Shown here: positions 20,785 to 32,493 of the stretch, in pieces | How the letters are laid out: every line of letters starts with the position of its first letter | Position numbering within the stretch: position 1 is the first letter of the stretch | Assembly (NCBI GenBank): GCA_025201375.1 | Contig: JAIWZP010000005.1 | Coordinates: forward strand, 186,001 to 250,000 | Direction: 5' to 3' | Origin: Gongronella butleri | Taxonomy: Eukaryota; Mucoromycota; Mucoromycetes; Mucorales; Cunninghamellaceae | DNA: 64,000 nt | Program-made: the position numbers and the translations under genes | Notes under the pieces: generated by a model | Told to the model about the DNA's origin: nothing | Databases searched by the model: none | What the model saw: the letters and a program-made list of their open reading frames with translations, nothing else

Positions 20785-22742
20785 ATGAGTGGGAAAGCAG
20801 CGTCCTCGGCCGGTGGCGATGGTGCACGCGAGCGGCCTCCGACATATTATGTGTATTACAACCAAAAGCGGCAGCAATCGATTTCCAAGGCGTCGATGTC
20901 GGAGCCCATCCCCTATGCGACGACTCCTGTGACGCCTGTGACGCCCGTGACGCCCACCACCACCACCACGACAGCGTTACATCATGTTCAAATTGTCGTG
21001 CCAGGCGACGACAACAAGGGCAAAGAGCCGCCGTCGCCGCATTACAAGAAAGACGCGCAATTGCGCCGCAGCGAGGACGACGGCGACAATGCGACTGTGG
21101 ACAATGAAAAACACAAGCAGGGCGCAGGCAAGGCGTGGGGTTTTCGCCAGACGCTTCTCGATGCGATAATGCGGAATGAATGGATCGCTGTCTTTCGCAC
21201 GGGCGTACGGCCATTCAGCGAAAAGCGATGGCCCGTCGTCGCCAACTATGTGCTACTCGTCATGATGTTCACCATCCTGTCGGGTGAATTGCTACTCAGC
21301 CAGATGACTTCAAGTAAGATCGCCCCCTCTTTTTTTTTTCCCTCTGAAAACGGCCAAAACTCAGCGATTGATTTCTTTTTAGGCGAATTCGTCGAGCTGG
21401 ACCCTTTCAATGTGATGCTTGGGCCATCACTCCAGGTAGAGAAAAGCTCTTCCTCTTTTTTTTTTTTTATTTTTTTACGCGCTAAGCACCCTTTCTCCCT
21501 ACTTTTTTGCTCTTTTGTTTATTTTTTTTTCATTTTTCTGTGCGTGGAATGTATAGATTCTGATTCAAAGTGGTGCGCGATTCCCACCGTGCATGCGTCC
21601 AACGGCCATGATGCCTGCTAGCGACCGATACGTGTGCCTAAACACGACGGTGCCCTTATCGCCCAGCGGTGGTGACTTTTCGGTGCGACTTTTGGATCCG
21701 ATCTTTGAGCGAGCCAGCCCGATCACGCAATCGTCGTCGTGCTCGCTGCAGGATATCTGCGGCATGAGTGGGTTTGTCCATAACAATGCACCCGATCAGA
21801 CGTTCCGTTTCTTTACACCCATGTTTGTGCACACCGGCATCGTGCACTTTGCCATCAATGCTCTTGCCCATTGGTTTCTCACATTGGACATGGAACGCGT
21901 CATCAATCCCATTCGCTTTACCGGTGAGACACGTAAAAAAAAAAACAAGAAAAAAATGAGCTAATTGACCATGATCATAGTGCTTTACATCCTCTGTGGC
22001 GTGTTTGGCAATCTCATGGGTGCCAATTTTGCCATGCCCACGAATCGTAAGGCCAAGAAAAACATCAAAAACGCGCCCTTGTCATAAATTGACCCGTTTT
22101 CCTCTCCTTTTTCGACGTTTTGCAGCGTTCATGGGATGCAGCACGGCGGTGTTTGGGATTCTTGGGTGCACACTGATTGACGTCATCTACATGTGGCGCT
22201 ATGTCCATCAACCGTTCCGCCATCTTATAAAAGTCACCATGATCATTGGTAAAAAAAAATTTTGAAAAAATGACGCGTCGCCCGTGCCATCGTGCCACCA
22301 ATTTTAACCTCCGATTCATGCAAAAGGTTGCTGCTTTGTTCTGGGCTTGCTCCCTGGGTAAAAATCACAGCTAAAAGGAAGCAATGGGGCGGCTCGCTCA
22401 CTTTTTTTTTCTTGATTTAAAGTGTCGACAATTTCAGTCACATGGGTGGTTTACTTGCTGGCCTGATGCTTGGTCCCACGATGCTGCCTGCTCATCCACG
22501 ATCACGCCGCGAGCAATGGGTGATCCGCATTGTGTGTGCCCTTGGCATTGGCCTATTTATTGCTCTGACCGTGCTGCTATGGCGCGCCTTTTTCCAAGGC
22601 AGCGATCCTGGCGAGGTAAAAACGAAAAAAGCGTGCACGCGATTTTTAAGAAATTCTCACGCGATTTTTTTTTTGTGGGGTGTAGATGTGTGTTTTTTGC
22701 CGCAATATCTCGTGTCTGCCCATTGGCGGCTTTTGTGATTGA
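20785..22742 (+). CDS. Rhomboid-family intramembrane serine protease
   Basis: Eight exons (20785-21313, 21383-21435, 21557-21923, 21981-22046, 22126-22248, 22327-22357, 22423-22615, 22686-22742) join in frame to 472 residues. The cytosolic N-terminus (about 150 residues) is charged and contains a VTPVTPVTPTTTTTT run. A first helix (NYVLLVMMFTILSGELLL) precedes the long luminal loop with Cys residues. The rhomboid core follows: FVHTGIVHFAIN (HxxxxHxxxN of TM2), NLMGANFAMP, GCSTAVFGILG with the nucleophile Ser, and NFSHMGGLLAG with the catalytic His. The Ser motif reads GCST rather than the usual GxSG. The C-terminus CVFCRNISCLPIGGFCD resembles the Cys-rich tail of fungal rhomboids. Substrates cannot be deduced. 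Confidence 0.93.
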
Positions 22743-23156
22743 GCAACACCTTTGTAAAACCAACCCCATTTCGTATAAAATGATACCATGCGCAAACGCA
22801 AATTAGATGGCTAGCTAGCGTCGATTTTTTTTCATTCAAAATTACGGCTTTTACATATTTTATTGAAAAAAAGAGGGGAGTGTTTGCGGGCAACAACAGA
22901 AGAATAATAGGTGGAGGGGCAATGTTTTTTTTTCAGAGACCAAATTCACATGGTGAGAATGGCAAAGGAAGGGGAGAGGGAGGGAGGGGGGAGCACTGAA
23001 AGGAGCCATTGAGATAAAATAAAGAGAGGGGAGAGGGGAAGGGGAGGAAAGGGGGGTCACAGAGAGAAAGAGAGAGAGAGAAAAAGAAAGAAAGAAAGAA
23101 AAAAAAAGAGGGAGGGAAAGGGGAGGGGGGAGACAATGAGAGAAAGAGAAAAAAAT
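22743..23156. repeat. Convergent intergenic region with a long purine-rich run
   Basis: Between the convergent rhomboid and KH genes. From about 22960 to 23155 the + strand is almost all purine (GGGGAGAGGGAGGGAGG, GAGAGAAAGAGAGAGAGAG), a low-complexity tract that would form the 3' UTR of the KH gene. No coding exon is seen. Confidence 0.6.
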
Positions 23157-24494
23157 CTATGGCGCGGGTGAGGGGGACGACGAGATGGCAGTGGGTGTGG
23201 TGGAAGGCGACGCGTTTGAGTCCAATTCACGACGTTTTTTTTCTTGATCGAGTTGTTCGTAGAGGAGAAAGAGGGCGCGTTCGTTGGCTTCTGGTGTGCC
23301 ATAGATGGTGAACATGCGTTCGCCGGTGTCGTCATGGGGGACTTTGGCAATGGAGATACGTGAGCCGGACAATTCGCGTATTTCCGAGATTTTTGCGCCC
23401 TGTTTGCCAATGATGCATCCGACCATGTCGCTTGGGATGGACACCTGTTGCGTGCACATGGCCCCGACATTGCCAGCACCGGCGCCTGCGCCATTGCCGA
23501 CGCCAGGTGCCGCGTGAGGCGGTGGCGGTGCACCATTCATATGAAAATCAGAGCCGTGGCCCGTTCGCGTGAAGCCCGACAGGCGACGCTGCGGCATTTG
23601 CTGCTGTTGTTGTTGCTGATGATGATGGGACATGGAGGGAGGTGGTGGCGGTGCATGGAGGCCACCAGGGCCGCCGCCCGGACGGCGCATGTTGGCTGTG
23701 GACGAATTGGCGGCGGCCGCGGCGCTTTGGCTGGTCATAAGGACTTTGCTGGGATTGTAAAGGATGGTGCCGTACGCGCGGTCCTTGTCCTCCATCAGGC
23801 ACTGGCCAATGTCCAGCAATGCCTTTTCAATCGCGTCCACGGTGCCGCGCAATTCAACGACGCGCTCCGTGCTCTGCGGCAAAAGCGTCTTTGACGCGAC
23901 CATGCGCACACCCGTGTCGTCCTGGATGTGTTTGATCTTGGCGCCCTGACGTCCAATCACCGTGCCCATCAAATTGTGCGAAATCAGCAAGCGAATCGTC
24001 GCCGTCGTCAATGGCGTTGCCGCCTTGCGTGAATACGAAATAACAGGGCCCGTCGTCACAGGATTGTTCAGCAGCGTCAGCGCAATCAATGAATACGCCT
24101 ATTAAAAATAAAAAAAAGAGCAATTGAAGCGCCGCATGTGAGTAAAAAAAAAAAAAAAAAAGTGGCCCATGCTCCCTTCATTCCGTGCCTCCTTGTTTTT
24201 TTGATTTTTTTTTTCTGGGAGCCTTACCTTGGCGACGCCTTCTTTGGAACCGGTCACAGTCAAGACGCGGTCATGGAAGCCTTGCACGACCTTTGACACG
24301 CCGGCTTTGACACCCGTCGAGTCGCGCAATTCGGCCACATTTTTGCCGGCCTTGCCAATGATGATGCCGGCTTCCTTGGTCGACACCAGCGAGCGCAGCG
24401 TCAGCTCGCCGTCGGCCTCTTGCGAGTCAGACAGCGACACGTCGTGGTCTTCCAGCTCCAGTTCCTTGGGATCAAAGGGTGTAGCTTCCGACAT
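23157..24494 (-). CDS. Triple-KH-domain RNA-binding protein (poly(C)-binding / PBP2-HEK2 type)
   Basis: Two exons (24494-24228, 24098-23157) encode 402 residues. Three KH domains are visible through their GxxG loops: KH1 about 32-95 (SLVSTKEAGIIIGKAGKNV), KH2 about 115-185 (LLISHNLMGTVIGRQGAKI) and KH3 about 305-370 (VSIPSDMVGCIIGKQGAKI). All keep the IIGKxG or VIGRxG loop, so RNA or ssDNA binding is likely. The order acidic N-terminus, two close KH domains, Gly/Pro/Gln-rich spacer (GGGPGGLHAPPPPPS, HHHQQQQQQQ), third KH is that of PCBP/hnRNP K and the yeast PBP2/HEK2 proteins, which act in mRNA localisation, stability and telomere-related roles. The specific function here is not deducible. 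Confidence 0.9.
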
Positions 24495-24647
24495 ACTAAA
24501 AATTGACAAGGAAAAAACAAGAAAATGACGGTCAAAAGACGCGCAACACGCGTCACGCAAGGTTAAAAAAAAGCAAGACTTACGTTAAAAGTAAAAAGAG
24601 AGGGCGTGGGGAGGAAACGTGGAAAAAAAGAGAGATAGGGAAAAAAA

Positions 24648-24685
<38 letters not shown>

Positions 24686-25236
24686 AGGCAAAAAGAGACA
24701 GGGAAGGGGAGAGAGAGAGGTGACAAAAGGAAATTAGTGCGTGTGTGAGTGCAGAAAAAAAAAAATGAGAAACAAATAGAGTGTGGGTGTGGGTGTGAGC
24801 GTGGGTGAGTTGCGAGTGCGAGTGAGGCGGCGAAAAAAGTGTGTGTGTATGCGAGTGTGTGGCGTGAAAGTGAGAGAGTTGAAGAAGAGAGTGATGGTGT
24901 GGAGGTGTGGTTTGCGTATCGAGAGACGAAAAAAAAGAGAACACAAAAAGAACAGAGGCAAAAAGGGTGAGAGGGTGGAAAAAAAAAAAAGGGAAAAGAG
25001 AAACAAACCTTGGGTTTCTCCATTTTCGCTTCTTTTTTTTGAAGACGCTGAGACCTATTCATTTGTGCGGGCTTTAAATATCTTGTGTCACCATGCAAAG
25101 AGAACAATGGGCAATGGGGGGTGCCCAGGGAGCACAAAAAAAGGGCGATAGAGTGTGAGGGAGGGAAATTGAATATTTTTTATTTTTTTGCAAGCAAAAC
25201 AACAAAAAAAAGAGCCCCCATTTATTATTTGTGATT
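24495..25236. repeat. Intergenic region with (GA)n and GTGTGA-rich microsatellites
   Basis: Between the 5' end of the KH gene and the 3' end of the LIM gene (tandem on the minus strand). It contains (GA)n at about 24652-24682 and a G/T/A-rich tract with GTGTGGGTGTGGGTGTGAG at 24780-24800. These probably lie in the KH promoter or 5' UTR. Long frames across the tract are compositional artefacts. Confidence 0.6.
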
Positions 25237-27236
25237 TTAACGCACATAATGAGGCTTGGGCGTCTTGTCTGAGCAGTCGCTGCAGCGGACAATCCAACGT
25301 TCGTTCTTTTCCGCGACTTTGGCGCCCGAGTCCATTTGCTTTTTGCACCCGATGCACCGCAGGCACTTTTTATGCCATCGGCTTGCTTTTGGTCCTGGGA
25401 CGTCGTCCATGACGGCAATGCTGGCCTTGCATCCAGGGCAAATCTTGCTGCCGCCTAATTTCGGCAGGGCCTTTGTCCGGTGCTTCCAAATATGCGATGC
25501 TGTGGTACGCACGTCGTCTTGTTCCATCCATGGCGTCCCGCTGTCGCTGTCCTTGCCCACGTCGGACGACAAGAGTGCGCGTGTGCATGGCTCGCAATAG
25601 GCTTCTTGCTGAAATTCATAAAATGGCTGGTCCGACGGCAAATGCGTCTTGCATTCGAAGCAGCAGAAACACTATGATGAACAAGGAAAAAAAAAAAAGG
25701 GTGAGAAAAAGGGGTCGAATTGAGCGCGTTTTTTTTTTTTTTGTCAATTCCATGATTTTTTTTTTTTTTTTTCGAGGACTTTACATTAGGATGGAAGAAT
25801 TTTGAGCCATTCTTGAGGCACTTGTCTTGGATATTTTGCGAGCATGTGTGGCAGCGGTAATCTAGGGGCGGTGTGGCGAGTCTATGTGGCGTATTTGGTG
25901 TGGATTGCGTGGATCGTGGGAACGGGGCTGATTTGGAGGGCATTGGTGCCGGTGAGGAGGCCAAGGGTGGGGGGGTCATGGGGCTGCAGGGGGACACGGG
26001 TGTGGACGGCGCTAATGACGCGGTAGGCGATGGCGGGGTGGCGGGCATTGGCGGCGGAGTGGCGGACACCGGCGTGTGTGGCGTGTCTCTGCAATGCAAG
26101 TGGTAGACATCCTTGCCGTCACCGATGAATTCGACGCCCGTGAAGTGGTCACCGCACGCGGCGCACGTCAAGCAGTCGAAATGGTAGTACCACGTATCGC
26201 CCGTGGGCGTCGGCAGGCGTACACGCGGCCCGCGAAGCACTTTTGTGCATTTTCGGCATGTCTTTCGCTTGGCTGTCTTTGAGGACGCCGAAGGCACAGG
26301 GCCTGGTGCAGTGGTGGGCGACGTTTGACGCGACAATGGCGATGTGGATGCCGGACTTACGCGTGGCGATGCTTGCGACGCGACACTTGGAGGCGAACGA
26401 GGCGCATTGGTGCGGATTTGGCCGAGGGCGCCGGGGCCGTTGGGTCCGAGCCATGGTCGAGGACCCGTCGTGAAGCTGGCGGCACGGGGACGCGATTTGC
26501 GTTGGCACGCGAGGCATCGCGACTGGCCAGTCACGTCCAATACCGTCGGATGCTTCATGGGCTGCTGGCACTCCTTGCATCGGATGCAGTCCTTGTGCCA
26601 CGTGCGCCCTTGGTGTTGGAACTTGGCGTCCGTCGCCTGAACTTCTTGCGTACATTCAGCACTGGAAGAAAAAATGAAAAAAAAGAACGAAAAATTGAGT
26701 ACTTTTGCGATTTTTACGATTTTTTTTCATTACCATTGCGTGCCATTGGACAATTGAGGGATGGAAGCGGGCTCATCCTTTTGGTCAAAGAGCTTGACGC
26801 GACAGCCGTGGCATGCGTCGCCCTTGCCGACTTGCGCGCCACCGAGGGGAATCGCCTTGTGACAATAAATGCAAGTTTTGGGTTGCAGCTGTGGCGCACG
26901 GTAGCGCGTCGCGTAGCTTGCCATGGACGACATGGATGACCGCTTGCTCAGAGGCGTGCTGGCCGTCGTCGTAGGCTCGGGGCCCGACAAAATGCTGTTT
27001 GCATACTGATTTTGCCATCGGTCGATGATGGAACCGCGCGGCTCAGCGGCACCACGCGCAATGGAATCTAAATCAAAAATAATCAAAAGAAAAAAGAAAG
27101 GAAAAGGACGCCAATGGCACAAGTGAGTGGGAGAAACAATCAAAAGGTTGCACGTTTTCTTACCAACCGCCTTGCCGCCGCACTTGCGACACTTGCTGGC
27201 GTGGAGAATATCACCGCAACGATTACAGTAACCCAT
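25237..27236 (-). CDS. Multi-LIM-domain protein
   Basis: Four exons (27236-27164, 27067-26734, 26661-25785, 25671-25237) join in frame to 572 residues. An N-terminal zinc-ribbon-like knuckle (YCNRCGDILHASKCRKCGG) is followed by a Ser/Thr linker, a CxxC pair at CIYCHKAIPLGG, and LIM-like units: CAECTQEVQATDAKFQ...WHKDCIRCKECQQPM; CRKCTKVLRGPRV...YYHFDCLTCAACGDHF; CHTCSQNIQDKCLKNG...CFCCFECKTHL...YCEPC; and CPGCKASIAVMDDV...WHKKCLRCIGCKKQM. A Pro/Ser-rich segment (TPVSATPPPMPATPP) separates the middle units. LIM domains are protein-interaction modules, in fungi often at sites of polarised growth and in Rho signalling; no RhoGAP or other catalytic domain is present. Confidence 0.88.
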
Positions 27237-27753
27237 GATGAATCAAGAAACAGTGGGACAAGGGTGGTGGTGAAATGAAAAATGAAAAAAAAGACAAGGA
27301 AAAGAAAGAAAACAGAAAAAAGGATCGAGGGGGCGCGATGTTTTATATGGACGCGACGCAGGCATCAACAACGGCCCAAATATGGCAATTTCCGCTGTGG
27401 CAAGGTCTCTCCTTTTTTACGCGTGTTTGGCAACATGAAAACAAAAAAACAAAACAATTTCCCAAAATTACGCCTCTTTGCTCGATGACACAAGGCGCAT
27501 CCCGCGTCGGCTGACCTTTCATGGCCCCGAGGAATGAGGACGATCCTGTCCTCCTCTTTGCCATCTGTTCCGCCCAATGGCCGGCAACGACAAGCTAAAA
27601 ACGCTCGGACTTGCAAAAAAAATCTGGGTTTGCAAGGGCTGCGGCCCCTGGTGTGGCCCATGAATTGGGACGTTTTGACATTTCAACGACTTGATTGTTC
27701 TCGTTTGCTTTCTTCTGCACTCACTATCGCACTTTTTGTACTTGTCGTTTACT
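27237..27753. promoter_or_regulatory. Divergent intergenic region, LIM gene / NAD synthetase
   Basis: 517 bp between divergent start codons. An A-rich stretch (27276-27330) lies next to the LIM start and a more mixed-composition stretch next to the NAD synthetase ATG. No coding exon or clear core promoter element is identified. The role is inferred from the arrangement. Confidence 0.35.
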
Positions 27754-30379
27754 ATGGGACACCTGTAAAAATAAAAAAAAAGGCATTTTAGACGCGTTCT
27801 CACCGCGGTTTCCTTTCTTTTTTTTTATACCCTGGACAGAATCACCATCGCCACTTGCTCTCTGAATCAGTGGGCGCTCGACTTTGACGGCAACTTGCAG
27901 CGTATTCTTGAGAGTATCCGCGTTGCCAAGCAAAAAGGCGCCAAATTGCGCGTCGGGCCTGAGCTGGAAGTCACGTAAGACGCGGCTATGCAACAGAAAT
28001 ACTTGGAAAAGGCATTTCTGACCTGTTTCGTTTAGGGGCTACGGGTGCCAGGACCACTTTTTGGAGAGTGACACGTATTTTCACGCGTGGGAGGTGCTAG
28101 CCGCCATTCTTCAGAGCGACGAGGCCAAGGACATGATCTTGGACATTGGCATGTAAGTTTTTTTTTTTGAGGGGGGTTCCATGGCATGGACCCAAGTCAA
28201 TTGGGAGCAACTCTGAGTTTCTTTGCATGGTCCCACGATGACTCATTTCTGTCCTAGGCCGATCATGCACAAGACCGTCAAATACAATTGCCGCGTGATT
28301 GTGAGCGACTGCAAGATTGCGCTGATCCGACCCAAGCTGTTCCTTGCCAACGACGGCAATTACCGGGAATTGCGCTTCTTTGCACCCTGGGTGGCCAAAA
28401 AGGTCGAAAAGTTCTATTTGCCACGCATGATCCAGAAAATCACGCAGCAGACGCATGTCCCCATCGGCGACGCTGTCATCAGCACGCTCGACACGTGCTT
28501 TGGTGCAGAGACCTGCGAGGAATTGTTCACTCCCAACAGGTACATCGCCAAAAAAAACCAAAAAAATGGATTTTAATGCGTTTTTTTTTCTCGATAAACC
28601 TTTCCAGTCCACACATTGGCATGGGCCTGGACGGTGTGGAGATCTTCACCAACAGCAGCGGCAGCCACCACGAGCTGCGCAAGCTCAATTTGCGCATTGA
28701 TCTGATCAAGGCAGCCACCATGAAGGTGGGCGGCCTGTATTTGTATGCCAATCAGCAAGGCTGCGACGGTGACCGCTTGTACTACGATGGCTGCGCCATG
28801 ATTGTTCTCAATGGCGACGTCATTGCCCAGGGATCCCAATTCTCGCTCCGCGACGTGGTAAGAAACGATGAAAAAAAAAAAAAAAAATGAAAAAAATTTC
28901 CATCAAATGACATGCCCGCTCATTGCTTTTTTTTTTTTTTGTCTTTTTTTTTAAAGGAAGTGGTGACGGCGACGGTGGATCTCGAGGATATCCGATCGTA
29001 CCGTGCGCGGATGGCGAGCCGCGGGATGCAGGCGAGCCTTTCCGAGGCGTACGAGCGCGTGGACATTGGACAATCATTGTCACGTGATCAGGACGAGCGC
29101 ATCCATGTGCGCCCGACGTTGGCGCGCGAGCCGCATTACCACACGCCCGAGGAGGAGATTGCTCTTGGGCCTGCATGCTGGCTGTGGGACTATTTGCGGC
29201 GGTCCAAGACGGCCGGGTTCTTTTTACCCCTGAGTGGCGGCATCGACAGCTGCGCGACGGCCGTCATTGTCGCGTCCATGTGCCGTTTGGTCGTCCAGGA
29301 GGCGCAGCAGGGCAACCAGCAGGTCATTGAGGACGCGCGCCGCCTCATGGGCGATGAAAACGCGGAATTGACCGATCCGCGCGAATTGGCGCAACGCATC
29401 TTTTACACGTGCTACATGGGCACGCAAAACTCGAGCACGGAGACGCGTGCGCGCGCCAAATCGCTGGCGGACACCATTGGTGCGTATCACACGGATTTGA
29501 ACATGGACACGGTTGTTCAATCGATCCAGAGCCTGTTTTCGTTCGTGACCGGCAAGACGCCGGCGTTCCGCGTGCACGGCGGATCCAACACGGAGAACCT
29601 CGCGCTGCAAAACATTCAGGCGCGCCTGCGCATGCTGCTGGCCTACATGTTTGCCCAATTGCTCCCCTGGACACGCTCCATCCAAGGCGGCCTGCTCGTC
29701 CTCGGCAGTGCCAACGTCGACGAGAGCCTGCGCGGCTACCTCACAAAGTACGATTGCTCCAGCGCAGATATCAACCCCATTGGTGGCATCTCAAAGAGCG
29801 ATCTGAAGCGCTTCATCGCCTACGCCCAAAACCAATTCGATATGCCCATCCTTGCAGAGTTTTTGAACGCGACCCCCACCGCCGAGCTCGAACCCATCAC
29901 AAAGGACTATGTTCAGTCCGACGAGGTCGACATGGGCATGACCTACGATGATCTTACCATTTACGGCCGTCTGCGCAAAATCGAGCGCTGCGGCCCCTTT
30001 TCCATGTTCTCAAAGCTTGTCCACACCTGGGGCGACGCGCTGCGGCCCACGGAGGTAACGAATTGAGAGAGAGAAATCGAGAAAAAAAAGAACGCGATAA
30101 AAAGAAGCGCAAAGCGTGTCTGACGCATCCCTTTTTTTTGTTTGTTTTTTTTCACAGGTGGCGGCCAAGGTCAAACGCTTCTTCTTTTATTACTCGATCA
30201 ATCGACACAAGATGACCACCATGACGCCCGCGTACCACGCCGAGGGCTACAGCCCCGACGACAATCGGTTCGATTTGCGCCCCTTTTTGTACAATGCCTC
30301 GTGGAAGTGGCAATTTGGCCGAATTGACCAGGAAGCCGCCAAACTCGAAGCCGACACACCCGCTTCGTCCTCCACTTGA
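27754..30379 (+). CDS. QNS1: Glutamine-dependent NAD(+) synthetase
   Basis: Seven exons (27754-27764, 27840-27974, 28036-28152, 28258-28539, 28608-28857, 28957-30054, 30158-30379) give 704 residues, the family's normal length. The enzyme makes NAD from deamido-NAD, ATP and glutamine. The N-terminal nitrilase-type glutaminase shows the triad: Glu in GPELEV, Lys in [10 protein letters not shown] and Cys in TCEELFTP. The C-terminal synthetase has the PP-loop [15 protein letters not shown] and the NAD/ATP-site blocks [35 protein letters not shown] and [15 protein letters not shown]. The first coding exon is only 11 bp (Met-Gly-His plus two bases). It is supported by frame, by a GTAAAA donor, and by the start of the conserved [15 protein letters not shown] block right after the acceptor. 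Confidence 0.97.
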
Positions 30380-30584
30380 TCCAATATGTAATATTATAAA
30401 AGCATTTGAGCGAGATTTTTATGAAATGTTTCTAAAAAAAAAAAAAAAACAAAGGGCGGCCAGTGGCATGAAAAAGGGGACAGAAAAAAAGGTGCTATGG
30501 TACAATGCGATGGGGGGGGGTGCTTGGGAGTGAAATGGGGAAAGGGGGTAGTATGAATGAAAAAAAAAAAAAGAACAAAAGGGC

Positions 30585-31554
30585 CTAATAATAATCGGCA
30601 TCGCCATCATCGTCGTCAACATCGTCATCCTCGCCATTGTCAAAGTAATTCTGGCCATAATCATTGTCGTCGATCATATCTTCCTCATCGTCAAAGTTCT
30701 CCTCATCGTCGAGCTCAACGTCGCTGCCAGGCGCCTTGTCTTCGTCCTTTTCGTCGTCCTTTTCGTCATTGGCGCTCGCAAGCAGCGCCTCAATCTGGCC
30801 AAAGGCGTCCTGCGTCTGTGCAGTGCGTTCTACAAATGAAACAACAAAAGCCAATTGAGCAACTCGATCGCGTCGCGCGTCATTAATTTTTTTTTTCGGC
30901 TTGATTTTACTCTTTTTGGCCTTGGATGGCGCGACAATGCTTTGCAATTCCTCGGGAAACATGTCCAAATCTATCGACAGAGCGCGTCATGGTGAGTCAA
31001 TTCTGTTGTCGCTGTGCCACCCACCGGATCAGGTGCCTTGTCCATCTTTCCGACTTTTTTTTTGCATTTGCCCCCGCGTACCTGTGCGAATATCGCGTAA
31101 TAGACGCTTTCTTTTGGGGACTCTGTACTTGTCCGAATACCGCTCAATGTCTAAAAGGAAAACGGGGCGTCATTGGCATGAGGCGCGAGCCATTTCACGC
31201 GCGATTTTCCCCACTTATTTACATACCCTTGGGAGGAGGCGGCACCGCGAGCAAAAAGGGCGAATTGCGCACACTATCCAAATATGATTTGCGCGCCAGC
31301 CAGCGGTCGTGCTCGGTGGGCGCCGGCTTGCGTGGCACGGGCACCTCTATTTGCTAAAAAAGAAAAGAAAAACAGCGTCAAAAAAAGTTGACACCTTTTT
31401 TTTTCATGGAAGCAACCCCTACAGGAAAGATCTCGCTTTGCTCTTTAAACAGGCTGTTCAGACCACCATCGCGCAACAGATCAAAAGAGATCAGCGCACT
31501 GGCACCGGTTTTGGCACCACCACCGCCACCGCGACCAAAACCACCACGCGACAT
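30585..31554 (-). CDS. RPC31: RNA polymerase III subunit RPC7/Rpc31
   Basis: Five exons (31554-31423, 31353-31227, 31150-31082, 30970-30911, 30829-30585) encode 210 residues. The N-terminus is the Gly/Arg-rich start typical of POLR3G/Rpc31 (MSRGGFGRGGGGG). Then come the conserved IEVPVPRKPAPTEHDRWL, YSDKYRVPKRKRLLRDI and DLDMFPEELQS blocks, and a highly acidic C-terminus (DDEENFDDEEDMIDDNDYG). Rpc31 belongs to the Pol III initiation subcomplex with Rpc34 and Rpc82 and sits on the clamp. The fourth intron (30910-30830) can also be read through as coding; splicing is preferred because of its GTAAAA donor and CATTTGTAG acceptor. Several introns here carry TGACGC near their 3' end. Confidence 0.85.
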
Positions 31555-32493
31555 ATTAGTAGAGCAAAGAAAAAAAAAAAAAAAAACGAGAGAGAGAGAG
31601 AAAGAGACAGGGAAGAAAAGTGCCAGACTGCCAATCCCAAAAAGCCTCAATGCACATTTCAGCGTTTCGAACCCCGCTTGGCCGTCGCCAAGTTCCAGTC
31701 GCGCGCAACTTTCAAGCCCTAAATCGCGATGATTCTCGACAAATGTCTAATGCACTGCTACATTTTGTTGCACATCACGCGACTATCAAAAGTCGAAAGC
31801 ATTCGCTGTAAAAAAAAAATTTGTTATTGGCCCGAGAAACGTTGTGCCATCCGCCAAAAAATAAAAAAAATCACCAATTTGCACCTTTTTTGTTGCAATT
31901 TTTGCGCTGAATGCGATGCAGCTAATTTTGAGCGGGCTCGACCATATGGATGGCGAAGATGAACGAAAAATTAGTAAAAATAGGAGGTTTTTGGCATTTT
32001 TGCGCCCAAAACAATCGGGCGGGTCCGTCCTGAGCACTGGGGCGCAATTACGCCGCTGCGCGCTTTTCATTTGCGGCCAGGTAGGCTGTAAAAAAAATTC
32101 TGGAGGCACAGCAGGCCGACAAAGTCTGAAAACACGCCTTTTTCCATTTTCCAGAGACAAAAAATGTGTGCTGTCTGCCTTTTTTCTGTGCCGTGCAGCG
32201 CATGCACCGCACCGCTGCTGCAAAGCAGACCGAAATTTATGACAGCGGCATGCGTCAGCTACTCAGATTCTGTCCACAAAGATTAAAAATTGGAGGAATC
32301 AATTCTTGATTTGTGTGTAAAACGTCAATGTCTTTAAAAATTATTTAGTAGATGATATTGTATGCAGTAAAACACGGCTGCGGAAGGTGTGGATGTGGTT
32401 TAAAAAGGGGGCAAGGTCGGGGTTTGTGCGCCCCGTCTTTATTTCGCCCTTTCGTTTGTCTTTGTTCTTTTTTTTTTTTTTGTTACTATATTG
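31555..32493. other. Divergent intergenic region, RPC7 / HECT ligase
   Basis: About 940 bp with no supported exon. An A-run with GAGAGAG (31562-31600) is next to the RPC7 start, and a T-run (32469-32481) precedes the HECT start. Frames in 31,730-32,240 lack recognisable features. It presumably holds both promoters. Confidence 0.4.

Noticed and set aside
24580..25137. Long minus-strand frame of Ser/Phe/Leu/His-rich composition
   Set aside because: It arises from (GA)n and GT-rich microsatellites and homopolymers and has no domain signal.
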